A stretch of DNA of 64,000 nucleotides from Eisenbergiella porci (GCF_009696275.1 NZ_VUMI01000006.1:117003-181002), one strand, 5' to 3'. Shown: positions 42,725 through 52,270, counted from the stretch's first letter. Notes: generated from the sequence alone by a model not told the origin. Numbers and translations: made by a program.

Positions 42725-44350
42725 ATGGAACAGAAGAACGCCGTATATAATATGGGGTCCGAACGCGGGACAGGTTTCAGGCCAGAAGAAATATTCTATT
42801 ATTTATTCTTTGCTATAATGTTGTTTGCCAAAGGAATTGGCCTGTATGAAGGGATGAAATCCTTTAGACTGTGTATTATTGCCGCTTTTTTCTGTTTTGT
42901 GGTAAAAGTGTGCCTGACTGAGCATACTGTAGGTGAACTAGTGCAGATGCTCGTTCTGATGGCTTTTGGAGTACTGGCTTACCGTAATTCCGGAGAAATG
43001 GCTGCTTTTATCTATGTGCTGGTGGTTGCAGGCATGAAACATGTTCCTGTAAAAAGGGTTTTTAAAGTAGGTGCTGCAGTATGGACAGTGGCATTTTTAT
43101 CAACTATTGTATTGGCTTTGTTAAAGCAGATACCGGATCTCGCGCTTGTCCATTCCAAATTGGGTTTAGGACATATTATCAGATGGAGCCTTGGGTATCC
43201 ACATCCCAATGTGCTCCATATTTCTTATGTTATTCTTCTGGCTTTCTTTTTCTATCTCGCCAACCTGAACAGGAAACAGTTGATAATTGCAACAGCATTA
43301 TTATATGGGGGCAACTTCTATATTTTTCTGTATTCTGTAAGCTATACCGGGTTGATTCTTACTACGGTTTATCTGCTTGCCAACCTGTATTTTAATTTGC
43401 GGAAGGAGTTTACCAGAGGAGAGAAAGTATTAATTCAGTGCATTTATCCGGTATGTGCTTTGCTTTCTGTATTGGGACCGGTACTCATTAAAGGAAAGCT
43501 GTTTGATATATTTAACAAGATGATGAATACCAGGTGGAATCTTTCCCGATATTTTTTGACGGAACAGCGGATTTCTCTTTTTGGGACAAGGTTTACGGAT
43601 TTGCCGGATAAGGATTATAATATAGATTGTTCTTATGTTTATATTTTAATGTATTATGGCATTATTTTATTCGCAATTATTTCGATAGGATATTTTGTGA
43701 CAATAAGAAGAGAAGTAAAGCTCATGCGTAGAAAAGAGCTGGCAATTATGACGGGTTTTCTGGTGGCAGGTATGTCAGAGCCTTTTATGGCAAATTTGTC
43801 ATTTAAGAATTTGACACTGATTTTTATAGGAGAGTGTTATTATGTTATTTTGAAGGAATTGCAGGAGAAAAAGCCGGATATCTGGTGGAATAAAAAATTA
43901 TGTCTGTTTCCCTGGGCCGAGAATTATGTAACAGTGCCTTTAAAAGGGATAGGAAAGATAAAAGATAAATTTTCAGGAGTTGTAAAAAAAGGATGGAGAT
44001 TGAGCCTGATTACGGGCCTGATTTTTGGGCTTGGTGTAGGGGTGTTTTATTATAAAACTGCAGATGTACCGGATGCGATATATGCAGATTCGGGAATCAG
44101 TGATTATTGGGGCGGAGAAAAAGTAAAACTGGACAGAAACAATTTACCTGCTGATTTTCAGGGAGAAATTATAGGGACCGCAGATGGTAATACAGATTTG
44201 TATGTTTTAAAGGGAAATATTATTTGGCTGGAGCTTATAAGAGGAACTGTTACGGTGGGTATTGCAGGCGTTATAGCCGGCTGGTGTGTGACAATTATAC
44301 TTTGTGGCATATATTTTGGTTTGATGGATAAAAAGAGAGTAAGAAAATGA
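42725..44350 (+). CDS. Wzy-like polymerase with extra two-helix C-terminal module
   Basis: 541 residues. The first ~390 form a polytopic membrane domain like the protein at 28659, including RWSLGYPHPNVLHISY (~155-170), again the G.pHPN motif. A cytoplasmic stretch (~390-430) is followed by a helix (~436-456), an ~80-residue outside segment (TADVPDAIYAD... through DLYVLKGN) and a last helix (~510-533). The helix-loop-helix tail is reminiscent of the topology of chain-length (Wzz-like) proteins, although no sequence motif proves it. It ends overlapping the next GT4 start by 4 bp. Confidence 0.75.
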   Translation: MEQKNAVYNMGSERGTGFRPEEIFYYLFFAIMLFAKGIGLYEGMKSFRLCIIAAFFCFVVKVCLTEHTVGELVQMLVLMAFGVLAYRNSGEMAAFIYVLVVAGMKHVPVKRVFKVGAAVWTVAFLSTIVLALLKQIPDLALVHSKLGLGHIIRWSLGYPHPNVLHISYVILLAFFFYLANLNRKQLIIATALLYGGNFYIFLYSVSYTGLILTTVYLLANLYFNLRKEFTRGEKVLIQCIYPVCALLSVLGPVLIKGKLFDIFNKMMNTRWNLSRYFLTEQRISLFGTRFTDLPDKDYNIDCSYVYILMYYGIILFAIISIGYFVTIRREVKLMRRKELAIMTGFLVAGMSEPFMANLSFKNLTLIFIGECYYVILKELQEKKPDIWWNKKLCLFPWAENYVTVPLKGIGKIKDKFSGVVKKGWRLSLITGLIFGLGVGVFYYKTADVPDAIYADSGISDYWGGEKVKLDRNNLPADFQGEIIGTADGNTDLYVLKGNIIWLELIRGTVTVGIAGVIAGWCVTIILCGIYFGLMDKKRVRK

Positions 44351-45555
44351 AGGTATTGATAGTAAATAAATTTTTATATCCTAATGGGGGATCGGAAACC
44401 TATATTTTTAAGCTGGGTGAGACTCTCGAAAAAAAAGGGCATGAAGTACAATATTTTGGGATGGAGCATGAGGGCCGTATTGTTGGAAATGAAGCGGAGA
44501 GTTATACATCAGATATGGATTTCCACACAGGCCGGATAAAGAAGCTATTGTATCCTTTTCAAATTATTTATTCGGTGGAGGCCAGAAAAAAGATACGAAA
44601 TGTGCTTAACCGTTTTACACCTGATGTGGTACATCTTAACAATTTTAATTTTCAGCTTACGCCCTCAATTATTTATGAAATAAGAGCTTTTGAAAAAAAG
44701 ACGGCCAGAAAGATTAAAATTATATATACGGCACATGACAGTCAGTTTGTGTGTCCAAATCATCTGATGAGAAATCCGCTGACAGGGGATATATGTACGA
44801 AGTGTATTGACAATGGAGTTAGTAATTGCATAAAAAACCGATGTCTTCATGGTTCGGGGACTAAAAGCCTGTTAGCTGCATTTGAGCATGCGTTATATCA
44901 TATTCTTAATACCTATGAAGAAATAGATTGTGTAATCTGCCCCAGCGAGTTCCTGAAGAAGAAACTGGAAACCTATAAGGCTATTCGAAATAAATTGATA
45001 GTTATGCATAATTTTGTGGACAGACCGTCTATAAAGACAGAAGCTGTCATAAAGAAAGATTATGTTGTATATTTCGGCCGATACTCGGAAGAAAAAGGCA
45101 TTCAGACTTTGCTGAAGGTATGCCGGAGAATGCCGGAAATTCCCTTTGTTTTTGTAGGCAGTGGTCCGATGGTAGAAGAGATTAATAAGGTAGAAAATAT
45201 TACAAATAAAGGATTTTTGTCAGGGGAAAAGCTTCAGCAAATTATAGGGGAGGCAAGATTCTCAGTGATACCTTCGGAGTGTTATGAAAACTGTCCATTT
45301 TCAGTAATGGAATCTCAGATTTACGGAACTCCTGTATTGGGAGCGAATTTAGGCGGGATACCAGAACTCATATCAGATGGGGAAACCGGAGAACTATTTA
45401 CAAGTAAAAATGAGCAGGAATTGTATGCAAAAATATATGAACTGTGGCATAATAAAGAAAAAACAGACAGATATATAGAAAATTGCAGGAATGTCACATT
45501 TGATACTGCAGAGAAGTATTGCGAGAAAATTTTAAAAATTTATGGAGATAAATAA
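44347..45555 (+). CDS. Glycosyltransferase family 4
   Basis: 402 residues, GT-B. N-terminus LIVNKFLYPNGGSETYIFKLGETLE (glycan acceptor side); a Cys-rich segment with CTKCIDNGVSNCIKNRC (~155-172), known from GT4s annotated as glycosyltransferase with a Zn-like cysteine cluster; donor side VYFGRYSEEKGIQTLL (~238) and YENCPFSVMESQIYGTPVLGANLGGIPELI (the second Glu of EX7E in VMES). Coupled to the preceding polymerase by a 4-bp overlap. The next gene, a radical SAM protein, uses a ribosome site inside the end of this gene. Confidence 0.87.
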   Translation: MKVLIVNKFLYPNGGSETYIFKLGETLEKKGHEVQYFGMEHEGRIVGNEAESYTSDMDFHTGRIKKLLYPFQIIYSVEARKKIRNVLNRFTPDVVHLNNFNFQLTPSIIYEIRAFEKKTARKIKIIYTAHDSQFVCPNHLMRNPLTGDICTKCIDNGVSNCIKNRCLHGSGTKSLLAAFEHALYHILNTYEEIDCVICPSEFLKKKLETYKAIRNKLIVMHNFVDRPSIKTEAVIKKDYVVYFGRYSEEKGIQTLLKVCRRMPEIPFVFVGSGPMVEEINKVENITNKGFLSGEKLQQIIGEARFSVIPSECYENCPFSVMESQIYGTPVLGANLGGIPELISDGETGELFTSKNEQELYAKIYELWHNKEKTDRYIENCRNVTFDTAEKYCEKILKIYGDK

Positions 45556-45556
45556 G

Positions 45557-46576
45557 ATGGCAAGAAGAACATTATATGGAACGGTAATCGTGACCTATCG
45601 CTGTAATGCCCATTGTAATATGTGTGATTGTTTCAGGGATCCGACAAGGCCAGAGGATGAAATAACGCTTGATGTAATAAAAAAACTGCCGGAAATGGCT
45701 TTTACAAATATTACAGGCGGTGAACCATTTATCAGGAAGGATATTCCCGAAATAGTAAGGGAACTTTATAAAAAGTCGGACAGAATCGTAATTTCAACAA
45801 ATGGGTATTTTACGGATCGTATCATAGCCTTATGCAAAGAATTTCCCAAGGTGGGAATTAGAATCAGCATAGAAGGACTTCAGGAGACCAATGATAAAAT
45901 AAGAGGAATTCCGGACGGATTCAACAGAGGGTATGGTACATTAAAGAAACTCGTAGAAATGGGACATCCGGATGTTGGGTTTGGCATGACAGTTCAGGAT
46001 ATGAACTGCGAAGATCTGGTTCCTTTATATGAAAAGGCAAACGAATTGGGAATGGAATTTGCTACGGCTACGCTTCATAATTCATTTTATTTTAGAAAAA
46101 CTGATAATAAAATAGATGATAAATACAAAGTATCACAAAATTTTGAAAAACTGATTAATGAACTGCTGAAAAGCAATTCTCCTAAAAAATGGTTCAGGGC
46201 TTATTTTAATCACGGACTCATTAATTATATTTATGGAAATAAGAGATTGCTTCCATGTGATATGTCTAAAAATGCATTTTTTATTGATCCTTTTTGCGAT
46301 GTTATTCCCTGTAACGGTATGGAAAAAAAGGCTGTTATGGGAAATTTAAAAGAACAGTCGTGGGATGAGCTGTGGAACTCACAGCAGGCAGAAAAAGTGA
46401 GGGATTGCGCCAGAAACTGTACAAGAAATTGTTGGATGATTGGAAGTGCCTCGCCGGCTATGCATAAATATATTTGGGTGCCTGGCTGGTGGGTAGTTAA
46501 GCACAAGATTTTTAAAGGCGGAAAATACAGCCTGAGTGAGAACAAATTTATTAAAGAGGCAAAAAAGGATAAGTAA
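45557..46576 (+). CDS. Radical SAM protein with SPASM-type C-terminal domain
   Basis: 339 residues from ATG 45557 (GGAG at 45544-45547, 9 nt away; ATG 45542 is also in frame). The CX3CX2C cluster for the SAM-binding [4Fe-4S] centre is in TYRCNAHCNMC (~13-23), followed by ITGGEPFIRKDI (~53) and STNGY. The C-terminal third has many cysteines (CDMSKN, CDVIPCNG, then CARNCTRNC) in the layout of a SPASM or twitch domain with auxiliary clusters. Relatives oxidise peptides or alcohols of sugars. Its substrate here is unknown; in this setting a sugar nucleotide, lipid-linked sugar or a peptide is possible. It sits tightly between two GT4 genes. Confidence 0.85.
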   Translation: MARRTLYGTVIVTYRCNAHCNMCDCFRDPTRPEDEITLDVIKKLPEMAFTNITGGEPFIRKDIPEIVRELYKKSDRIVISTNGYFTDRIIALCKEFPKVGIRISIEGLQETNDKIRGIPDGFNRGYGTLKKLVEMGHPDVGFGMTVQDMNCEDLVPLYEKANELGMEFATATLHNSFYFRKTDNKIDDKYKVSQNFEKLINELLKSNSPKKWFRAYFNHGLINYIYGNKRLLPCDMSKNAFFIDPFCDVIPCNGMEKKAVMGNLKEQSWDELWNSQQAEKVRDCARNCTRNCWMIGSASPAMHKYIWVPGWWVVKHKIFKGGKYSLSENKFIKEAKKDK

Positions 46577-47647
46577 ATGAAAATTCTGATGCTGGTTAAC
46601 TGGAAGGTGGAATATACCTCTGAAGCCCCTGAAGACAGGCAGCCTCCGGATTATGTTGTTAACGGAGAGAGGTACTGGTTTTTCAGGTATTTTCCTGAAG
46701 ATGTTACCGTAGATGTCGTAGATATCCGTTCCTTTCCGGCATGGGAAGGGATTGAACAGAATAAACTCAGGTTTTACATTTGGCAGACACTGAGGATATT
46801 GCCCAGATTAAGACGATATGATGTGGTACTTTCACATGGAATGCAGAGTGGAATTGTTCTGTGCCTTTTACGGAAGCTCTTTGGCAAAGGAAAATATAAA
46901 CATATTGTATTTGATATCGGGGCTTTTAACAGTGCGAAGGAAAGCGGCAAGGCGCTGCGGGTCATGCAGTTTGCAAGTAAATCATTAGATGGTGTTATTT
47001 ATCATACAAAATGTCAGAATGAATATTACCGGAAGTGTCATCCCTGGCTGTTAGAAAAAAGCAGATATATTCCATTTGGAACCGATACGGATTTTTTCAG
47101 ATATCAGGAACAGGAAAATGGCGGGCTGCAGAAATATATTATCTGCATTGGCTATAATAAAAGAGATTGGAATACATTAATAGAGGCCTATAAGCTGATT
47201 CAGACAGATGTCAAGCTTTATATGATAGGTAATGCAGATATAGAGTGTGCGGATCCCAGAATTAAAGTGTTTGCAAAAGTAAATATAATCGAACTTATCC
47301 GTTTGATTTCAGGCAGTTTATTTGGGATTCTTCCTCTGAAAAGTTTTAATTATTCCTATGGACAGATGACGCTTCAGCAGCAGATGGCATTAGGGAAAGC
47401 GGTTATTGTTGCTGATGTACCCAGTATCAGGGAATACGTAAGAGATGGAAGCGATGCGCTGCTCTATGAACCGGAAAATGTTATGGCGCTGAAGAAAAGC
47501 ATTGAAAGCCTGCTGGAACATCCGGAGAGAGCAGAACAGATAGGAAAGACGGCAGCCTGTACGATTTATGAAGTATTTAATGAGAAAAATATGGCTGTGG
47601 GGATTTATGATTTTATCATGGATATTTGTGAAAATAAGAAATTGTAG
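46577..47647 (+). CDS. GT4-like glycosyltransferase, weakly conserved
   Basis: 356 residues, starting right after the radical SAM stop. Layout is GT-B: MKILMLVNWKVEY at the start, VVLSHGMQSGIVLCLLRKLFG (~80), YIPFGTDTDFF (~160), IICIGYNKRDWNTLIEAY (~180) and a C-terminal QQQMALGKAVIVADVPSIREYV (~268). The first Glu of the GT4 EX7E motif cannot be identified with certainty (GILPLKSFNYSYGQM), which sets it apart from the other GT4s here. It may use a different donor or be a diverged phosphotransferase-like GT4. Confidence 0.75.
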   Translation: MKILMLVNWKVEYTSEAPEDRQPPDYVVNGERYWFFRYFPEDVTVDVVDIRSFPAWEGIEQNKLRFYIWQTLRILPRLRRYDVVLSHGMQSGIVLCLLRKLFGKGKYKHIVFDIGAFNSAKESGKALRVMQFASKSLDGVIYHTKCQNEYYRKCHPWLLEKSRYIPFGTDTDFFRYQEQENGGLQKYIICIGYNKRDWNTLIEAYKLIQTDVKLYMIGNADIECADPRIKVFAKVNIIELIRLISGSLFGILPLKSFNYSYGQMTLQQQMALGKAVIVADVPSIREYVRDGSDALLYEPENVMALKKSIESLLEHPERAEQIGKTAACTIYEVFNEKNMAVGIYDFIMDICENKKL

Positions 47648-47701
47648 GAATTTATTATATTTTGAATTATACTACTATATGGCATGATAATGGGAGCTGT
47701 A

Positions 47702-48736
47702 ATGGAGACAAGGGTAAGTGTTATTGTACCGGTATATAATGTGGAAAAATACCTGGAAAGGTGCGTTAAATCGCTGACAGATCAAACATTAAGGGAAATT
47801 CAGATTATTTTAGTTGATGATGGCTCCTCAGATGGAAGCGGGGAGCTTTGTCGGCAATTTGCGGAAAAGGACAGCAGAATAAAGGTCATAAGCAAAAAAA
47901 ATGAGGGGCAGGGATTGGCAAGAAATTCCGGCCTTTCATGTGTTTCGGGCAAATATGTTACTTTTGTGGATTCAGATGACTATATTGATACGGATACGTT
48001 TGAAGTTTTATGGAATACCATGGAAAGCAGTAGAGCTGATTTGTGCTGTTACAGCTATGTGAAGCATGATACAGAAGGAAAGATTGTTTACAAGGCTAAA
48101 GTAGATGAAAGGTTATATGAAAATAATGCGGTATATACATCCTTTTTGCTTCATTATTTCGGAGATGATCCCCTGTTAGATGATTTAAGAGGTGTTTCTG
48201 CCTGTATGTCAATGTTCAGGACTGAAATTATTAATAACAATAAGATTCGATTTCTGTCAGAACGCAAGGTATTTAGTGAGGATACGCTTTTTTGCTTGGA
48301 TTATTGTAAATATATTAAAAAAGTGGTTACACTTTCGCATCCTTTTTACCATTATTGTCTGAAGGCTGATTCATTTACAAAAGGCTATCAGGAAAAGCGT
48401 CTTGAATTGACAATTGATTTCTGCAATACACTTAGCCGGTATGCCTGTGACTATAAGGTTGAAGAACTTGTTAGTGAAAGAATAAATATGGTTTTGTGGA
48501 TTACCCTAATGGATTGTGTTAAGCAGGAAATTCTGCGGAGCAGGGAAACTGGAGTGCGGAAAACATATCAGATGATAAGGGAAATATGTAACCATTCATA
48601 TGTGAAGGAAGTAATTCGCAATATGAATACAGATGGCTTCCATATGAAACAGAAGCTTTTTTGGTTTGCGATCAGGCGCCGATTGATTCCTATGGTTATG
48701 ATATTGGGAATTCTTCGGGTAAAACAGGGAATATGA
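47702..48736 (+). CDS. Glycosyltransferase family 2
   Basis: 344 residues from ATG 47702, placed after GGGAG; ATG 47684 is in frame but without such a site. GT-A motifs: VSVIVPVYNVEKYLERCV (~5), VDDGSSDGSGELC (~37), NEGQGLARNSG (~66) and FVDSDDYIDTDTFEVL (~85-100). The C-terminal half has the long helical part common in capsule GT2s. It is followed by the GINT1_N-like protein after 12 nt, in the same operon. Confidence 0.87.
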   Translation: METRVSVIVPVYNVEKYLERCVKSLTDQTLREIQIILVDDGSSDGSGELCRQFAEKDSRIKVISKKNEGQGLARNSGLSCVSGKYVTFVDSDDYIDTDTFEVLWNTMESSRADLCCYSYVKHDTEGKIVYKAKVDERLYENNAVYTSFLLHYFGDDPLLDDLRGVSACMSMFRTEIINNNKIRFLSERKVFSEDTLFCLDYCKYIKKVVTLSHPFYHYCLKADSFTKGYQEKRLELTIDFCNTLSRYACDYKVEELVSERINMVLWITLMDCVKQEILRSRETGVRKTYQMIREICNHSYVKEVIRNMNTDGFHMKQKLFWFAIRRRLIPMVMILGILRVKQGI

Positions 48737-48748
48737 AGGTAATAGTAT

Positions 48749-49702
48749 ATGGGTATAAAAACTATTCTGAGAAAAATTAAGGGGATGGGATTGACGACTG
48801 CTTTCCTGAAGTTAATTGGTTATGATGCAGTATTTACTTGTGCTGTTCGACAGAGAGCAAGTAAGGAGGATATTCCTGAAACGAAAAGTCCGTTCCATGT
48901 TTTCGGACAATCAAAAGAATTCTGGTATGCGGATCCTCTTCTTTACTCTTTCAGAGAAAAGGAATGCATATTTATGGAGGCTTTTGACAGAAAGGCTGGG
49001 CTTGGGAGAATTGCATTTTCTGAAAGAAAGGAAAATGAATGGACAGCTCCTAAAATTATTATTGAAGAAAGTTTTCATTTATCATACCCTATGATATTTC
49101 AATATAAGCAGGAACTTTACATGATGCCCGAAACTTCCACAGCGGAGAAAGTAGTATTATACCATTGTATTAAATTCCCGGGGGAATGGGAAAAACAACA
49201 GACATTTTTAGATGGCAGAAAAATAGTTGATATAGTTGTAAAAGAAATAAAAGAAAATGAGATTCAATTTTTAGGCTCGGAATGCAGCAAGGATAACGAT
49301 CTTATGACAAAGTTCTGCCGCTTTTCCCTGAAGCATAAAGAGGGGATGTTTGTGGCCAGTGAAGAGACGGAATTTAACCGTGTGCAACAATATACTTGGT
49401 TTTCACGGTGCGCAGGGTATCCTTATTCGGATTTGCTTCCGTTGCAAAGAAGCCGTGAGGGTATTTATGGTTATTCCATCATTATGTCTGATCGCAATGA
49501 AGTAATGGAAAGCGGAAATGTAATTATGAAAGCTGAAATAACTCCTGAGGATATACAGCTTTCAGGTAAAAAGCCAGGAAAGATTATTGGAATCCATACA
49601 TACACCAGAACACTTGGATATGAGGTGATTGATGTGGAATATATGGAATATAATCCCTCAAAGTGGAGGGACAGGCTGAATAAAATAAATAGAAAAGGAT
49701 GA
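48749..49702 (+). CDS. Glucosamine inositolphosphorylceramide transferase N-terminal-like (beta-propeller) protein
   Basis: 317 residues. The middle has propeller-like blades: FWYADPLLYSFREKECIFMEAFDR (~50-73), GRIAFSERKEN.W, FHLSYPMIFQYKQELYMMPETS (~110-131) and FLGSECSKDND, where acidic and aromatic residues recur. This matches the domain named after the N-terminus of plant GINT1 and also found alone or next to formyltransferase domains in bacterial capsule loci. Enzymatic role is not established. Its stop overlaps the next frame (ATGA). There is no signal peptide. Confidence 0.65.
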   Translation: MGIKTILRKIKGMGLTTAFLKLIGYDAVFTCAVRQRASKEDIPETKSPFHVFGQSKEFWYADPLLYSFREKECIFMEAFDRKAGLGRIAFSERKENEWTAPKIIIEESFHLSYPMIFQYKQELYMMPETSTAEKVVLYHCIKFPGEWEKQQTFLDGRKIVDIVVKEIKENEIQFLGSECSKDNDLMTKFCRFSLKHKEGMFVASEETEFNRVQQYTWFSRCAGYPYSDLLPLQRSREGIYGYSIIMSDRNEVMESGNVIMKAEITPEDIQLSGKKPGKIIGIHTYTRTLGYEVIDVEYMEYNPSKWRDRLNKINRKG

Positions 49703-49710
49703 TTTCCGCC

Positions 49711-50712
49711 ATGCCCTTGATAAGTATAATTATGTCAGTATATAACGAAGAGATATATTTGAAAGAAGCGCTGCAAAGCATTTTCAATCAGACAATTGAG
49801 GATTATGAACTAATTATTGTTGATGATTGTTCCACAGATAGAACGGTAGAAATTATAAAAAGCTTTAACGATCCCAGAATTAAATTAATTATTAATGAGA
49901 CAAATATGGGATTGACTAAGAATTTGAATAAAGCTTTGAAACTGTGTCGAGGCGAATTTATAGCCAGGATGGATGGAGATGATATTTGCATGCCTGATCG
50001 GCTGCGTAAGCAGGTGGAATATATGAGGCTGCATCCTGAATATATGCTGACAGGGTGTCAGACAAGGACGTTTGGTGAGCAAAATATGACATGGTGTCTG
50101 AAAGATAATCCTGAAAAATTGAGGATAATGATGTTAATCAGGCCGGTACTTGCACATCCTACATTTATGATGAGAAAAGAACTTATATTTGACAAGAATT
50201 TTTGTTATGATGAAAGCTTTCGTTCCGCACAGGATTATGACCTTGCACAGCGGGTAAGTGAATTTTATCCTATAGGAATTGTGCAGGAAGTACTTTTAAA
50301 TTATCGCACACATAAAAAACAGGTATCCAGCAAATCGGGAAGTACACAATTTGCAAATGCTGATCGTATACGTGAAAGGCAGTTGGAACGGTTAGGAGTA
50401 GTACTGGATGAAAATATGCGTAAAGTATATACTTTGTGGGTAAAAGAAGATAAGAATATCGAAGCAGAAACCTTTCGCAGGGCCCAGGAACTGATTCATG
50501 TATTTTGCAAAGCCAACGATAAAAAGAATATTTATAGTAAAGAGTTAATGGAAAAAACTTTGAAAGAAATGTTGTTTACTTGGTTTTTAAGAAATAAATC
50601 AATGAAGACTATGCTTAAGCTGCCGGCCATCTGTGATTCCATCAGTGATTTGCCAATTTTAGCAAAACAGACTGCAGAAATCATGAAAAGAAAAATGCAC
50701 GAAAATAAATAG
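49711..50712 (+). CDS. Glycosyltransferase family 2
   Basis: 333 residues from ATG 49711 (AAAGGATG upstream); ATG 49699 overlaps the previous stop and its ribosome site would be too close. Motifs: ISIIMSVYNEEIYLKEAL (~4), VDDCSTDRTVEII (~35), NMGLTKNLNKAL (~65) and ARMDGDDICMPDRL (~84-97). The MDGDD form with following RL.KQV is that of the GT2 group containing beta-1,3-galactosyl- and N-acetylgalactosaminyltransferases. Followed by the TupA-like gene after ~10 nt. Confidence 0.87.
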   Translation: MPLISIIMSVYNEEIYLKEALQSIFNQTIEDYELIIVDDCSTDRTVEIIKSFNDPRIKLIINETNMGLTKNLNKALKLCRGEFIARMDGDDICMPDRLRKQVEYMRLHPEYMLTGCQTRTFGEQNMTWCLKDNPEKLRIMMLIRPVLAHPTFMMRKELIFDKNFCYDESFRSAQDYDLAQRVSEFYPIGIVQEVLLNYRTHKKQVSSKSGSTQFANADRIRERQLERLGVVLDENMRKVYTLWVKEDKNIEAETFRRAQELIHVFCKANDKKNIYSKELMEKTLKEMLFTWFLRNKSMKTMLKLPAICDSISDLPILAKQTAEIMKRKMHENK

Positions 50713-50722
50713 GGAGAAACTC

Positions 50723-51619
50723 ATGCGGGAAGAAAGTTTGTCTGTAAGAAGAAAAATATATCGTAAAATTTGTGCATTGGGAGAAAGGTTTTTACCGGAT
50801 AAATTATATTTAGAGATGCTTTATCAGGTGAGAATGGGAGAGAAACTCGATCTGAAAAAACCGAACAATTTTGATGAAAAGCTGCAATGGCTGAAGCTCT
50901 ATGACAGAAAACCGGAATATACAATAATGGCTGATAAATATGAAGTCAGAAAATACGTAGAAGAAAAACTGGGAGAGAGCTATCTTATTCCCTTACTGGG
51001 GGTATGGGACAGCGTTGATGATATCGATTTCTCTATGCTTCCGGAACAATATGTGTTAAAATGTACGCATGATTCAGGAAGTGTCCTTATCTGCAAAGAG
51101 AAGAACACCTTTGATATTCAGTCAGCAAAGCAAAAATTAGAGAAAACATTAAGGACTAATTACTTTTATCCAAGCAGAGAATGGCCATATAAGAATATAC
51201 ATCCAAGGATAATAGCTGAAAAATATATGACGGATGAATCCCATGTGGAATTGAAAGATTATAAAATATATACATTTGGCGGCGAGCCATATCTCATTCA
51301 GGTTGATTTCGGCAGATTTGTCGAGCATAAACGAAATTTATATACAACAGACTGGCAGTACATTGATGAAGAAATAGAATATCCTAAAGACCCATCGGTG
51401 CAAATTGAAAAGCCGGAGAGCCTTGGGGAGATGCTGGAGTGTTCGCGAAAGCTCGCTGAAGGAACCGTCAGCCTGAGAACCGATTTTTACTCTATTAATG
51501 ACAGAATATATTTTGGAGAAATAACATTTTATCAGGAAGCTGGATTTGCCCATTTTTCTTCGGAGGAATTTTCAAGGAAATTAGGGGAGATGATTGTGTT
51601 GCCAAAGAAACGAGGATAA
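50723..51619 (+). CDS. TupA-like ATP-grasp protein
   Basis: 298 residues, ATG preceded by GGGAG. The TupA-like ATP-grasp signature is visible: NNFDEKLQWLKLYDR (~48-62), MADKYEVRKYVEEKLGE (~70), YVLKCTHDSGSV (~111-122) and the C-terminal DFYSINDRIYFGEITFYQEAGF (~255-276) carrying the metal-binding Glu. TupA was named for teichuronopeptide synthesis; family members join an amino acid or similar carboxylate to an amine in an ATP-dependent way. In this locus an amide-linked substituent on a uronic acid or amino sugar is plausible. It is the last gene of the moderately AT-rich block. Confidence 0.82.
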   Translation: MREESLSVRRKIYRKICALGERFLPDKLYLEMLYQVRMGEKLDLKKPNNFDEKLQWLKLYDRKPEYTIMADKYEVRKYVEEKLGESYLIPLLGVWDSVDDIDFSMLPEQYVLKCTHDSGSVLICKEKNTFDIQSAKQKLEKTLRTNYFYPSREWPYKNIHPRIIAEKYMTDESHVELKDYKIYTFGGEPYLIQVDFGRFVEHKRNLYTTDWQYIDEEIEYPKDPSVQIEKPESLGEMLECSRKLAEGTVSLRTDFYSINDRIYFGEITFYQEAGFAHFSSEEFSRKLGEMIVLPKKRG

Positions 51620-51621
51620 GG

Positions 51622-52266
51622 ATGACAGATAGGCTATTTCGTTTATATTATGAAATCAAAAGGAAACTGCGCTATAGACTATTAAAAAATAAAAATATAT
51701 CTATTATAACAAATAATTGTCTTGGAGGAAAGCTGGCTCATGATTTTGGGCTCAAACTTAATAGTCCAATAGTTAACATGCAAATGGTACCGGAGGATTT
51801 TGTTAAATTTTGTAAGGCATATAAAATGTATTTGTCTAAAGATTTCTGTGAAGTTACTAACTTAGATAATGGATGTAAAGAGAAATTTTATAGTGTTGGT
51901 GGTGGAAATATTGATTTTCCGGTAGCGAATGTTGGAGATATTACTCTGTATCTTCAACATTATCAAAACTTTGAAGAGGCAAAAGCTGCTTGGGAAAGGC
52001 GAAAGTATAGAATACAGGATAAAAAATTTTTTATTCTGATTACAAAAAAACAAGGATTTGAAAATGTAATAGAAGATTTTTGTAAATTGTCCATTGAAAA
52101 AAAAGTTGTTCTGCTGATTGACAAGCCATATAAAAAAGAAATAAAAAATACAAAGTGTATATGTTTGGATGTACCATTAGGTGTTCATTTTATGGATAGA
52201 AAGAAGAATTGCTTTTATTATTATTATGAAAAGTACCCTTTTCTTAAATGGTTTAATGGAGAGTAA
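51622..52266 (+). CDS. DUF1919 family protein
   Basis: 214 residues beginning two bases after the previous stop, with AAGGATG as ribosome site. The family core is seen in ISIITNNCLGGKLAHDFGLKLNSP (~27-50), NMQMVPEDFVKFCKAYKMYL (~53) and FPVANVGDITLYLQHYQNFEEAKAAWERR (~98-126). DUF1919 proteins are common in capsule clusters of Firmicutes and Proteobacteria and are often described as exopolysaccharide biosynthesis proteins of unknown activity. Base composition turns markedly more AT-rich from this gene onward. Confidence 0.8.
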   Translation: MTDRLFRLYYEIKRKLRYRLLKNKNISIITNNCLGGKLAHDFGLKLNSPIVNMQMVPEDFVKFCKAYKMYLSKDFCEVTNLDNGCKEKFYSVGGGNIDFPVANVGDITLYLQHYQNFEEAKAAWERRKYRIQDKKFFILITKKQGFENVIEDFCKLSIEKKVVLLIDKPYKKEIKNTKCICLDVPLGVHFMDRKKNCFYYYYEKYPFLKWFNGE

Positions 52267-52270
52267 TCAT

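Noticed and set aside
46577..47647. Non-GT protein because the EX7E motif is missing
   Set aside because: The GT-B layout and the conserved C-terminal loop still fit GT4; kept as a weakly conserved member.
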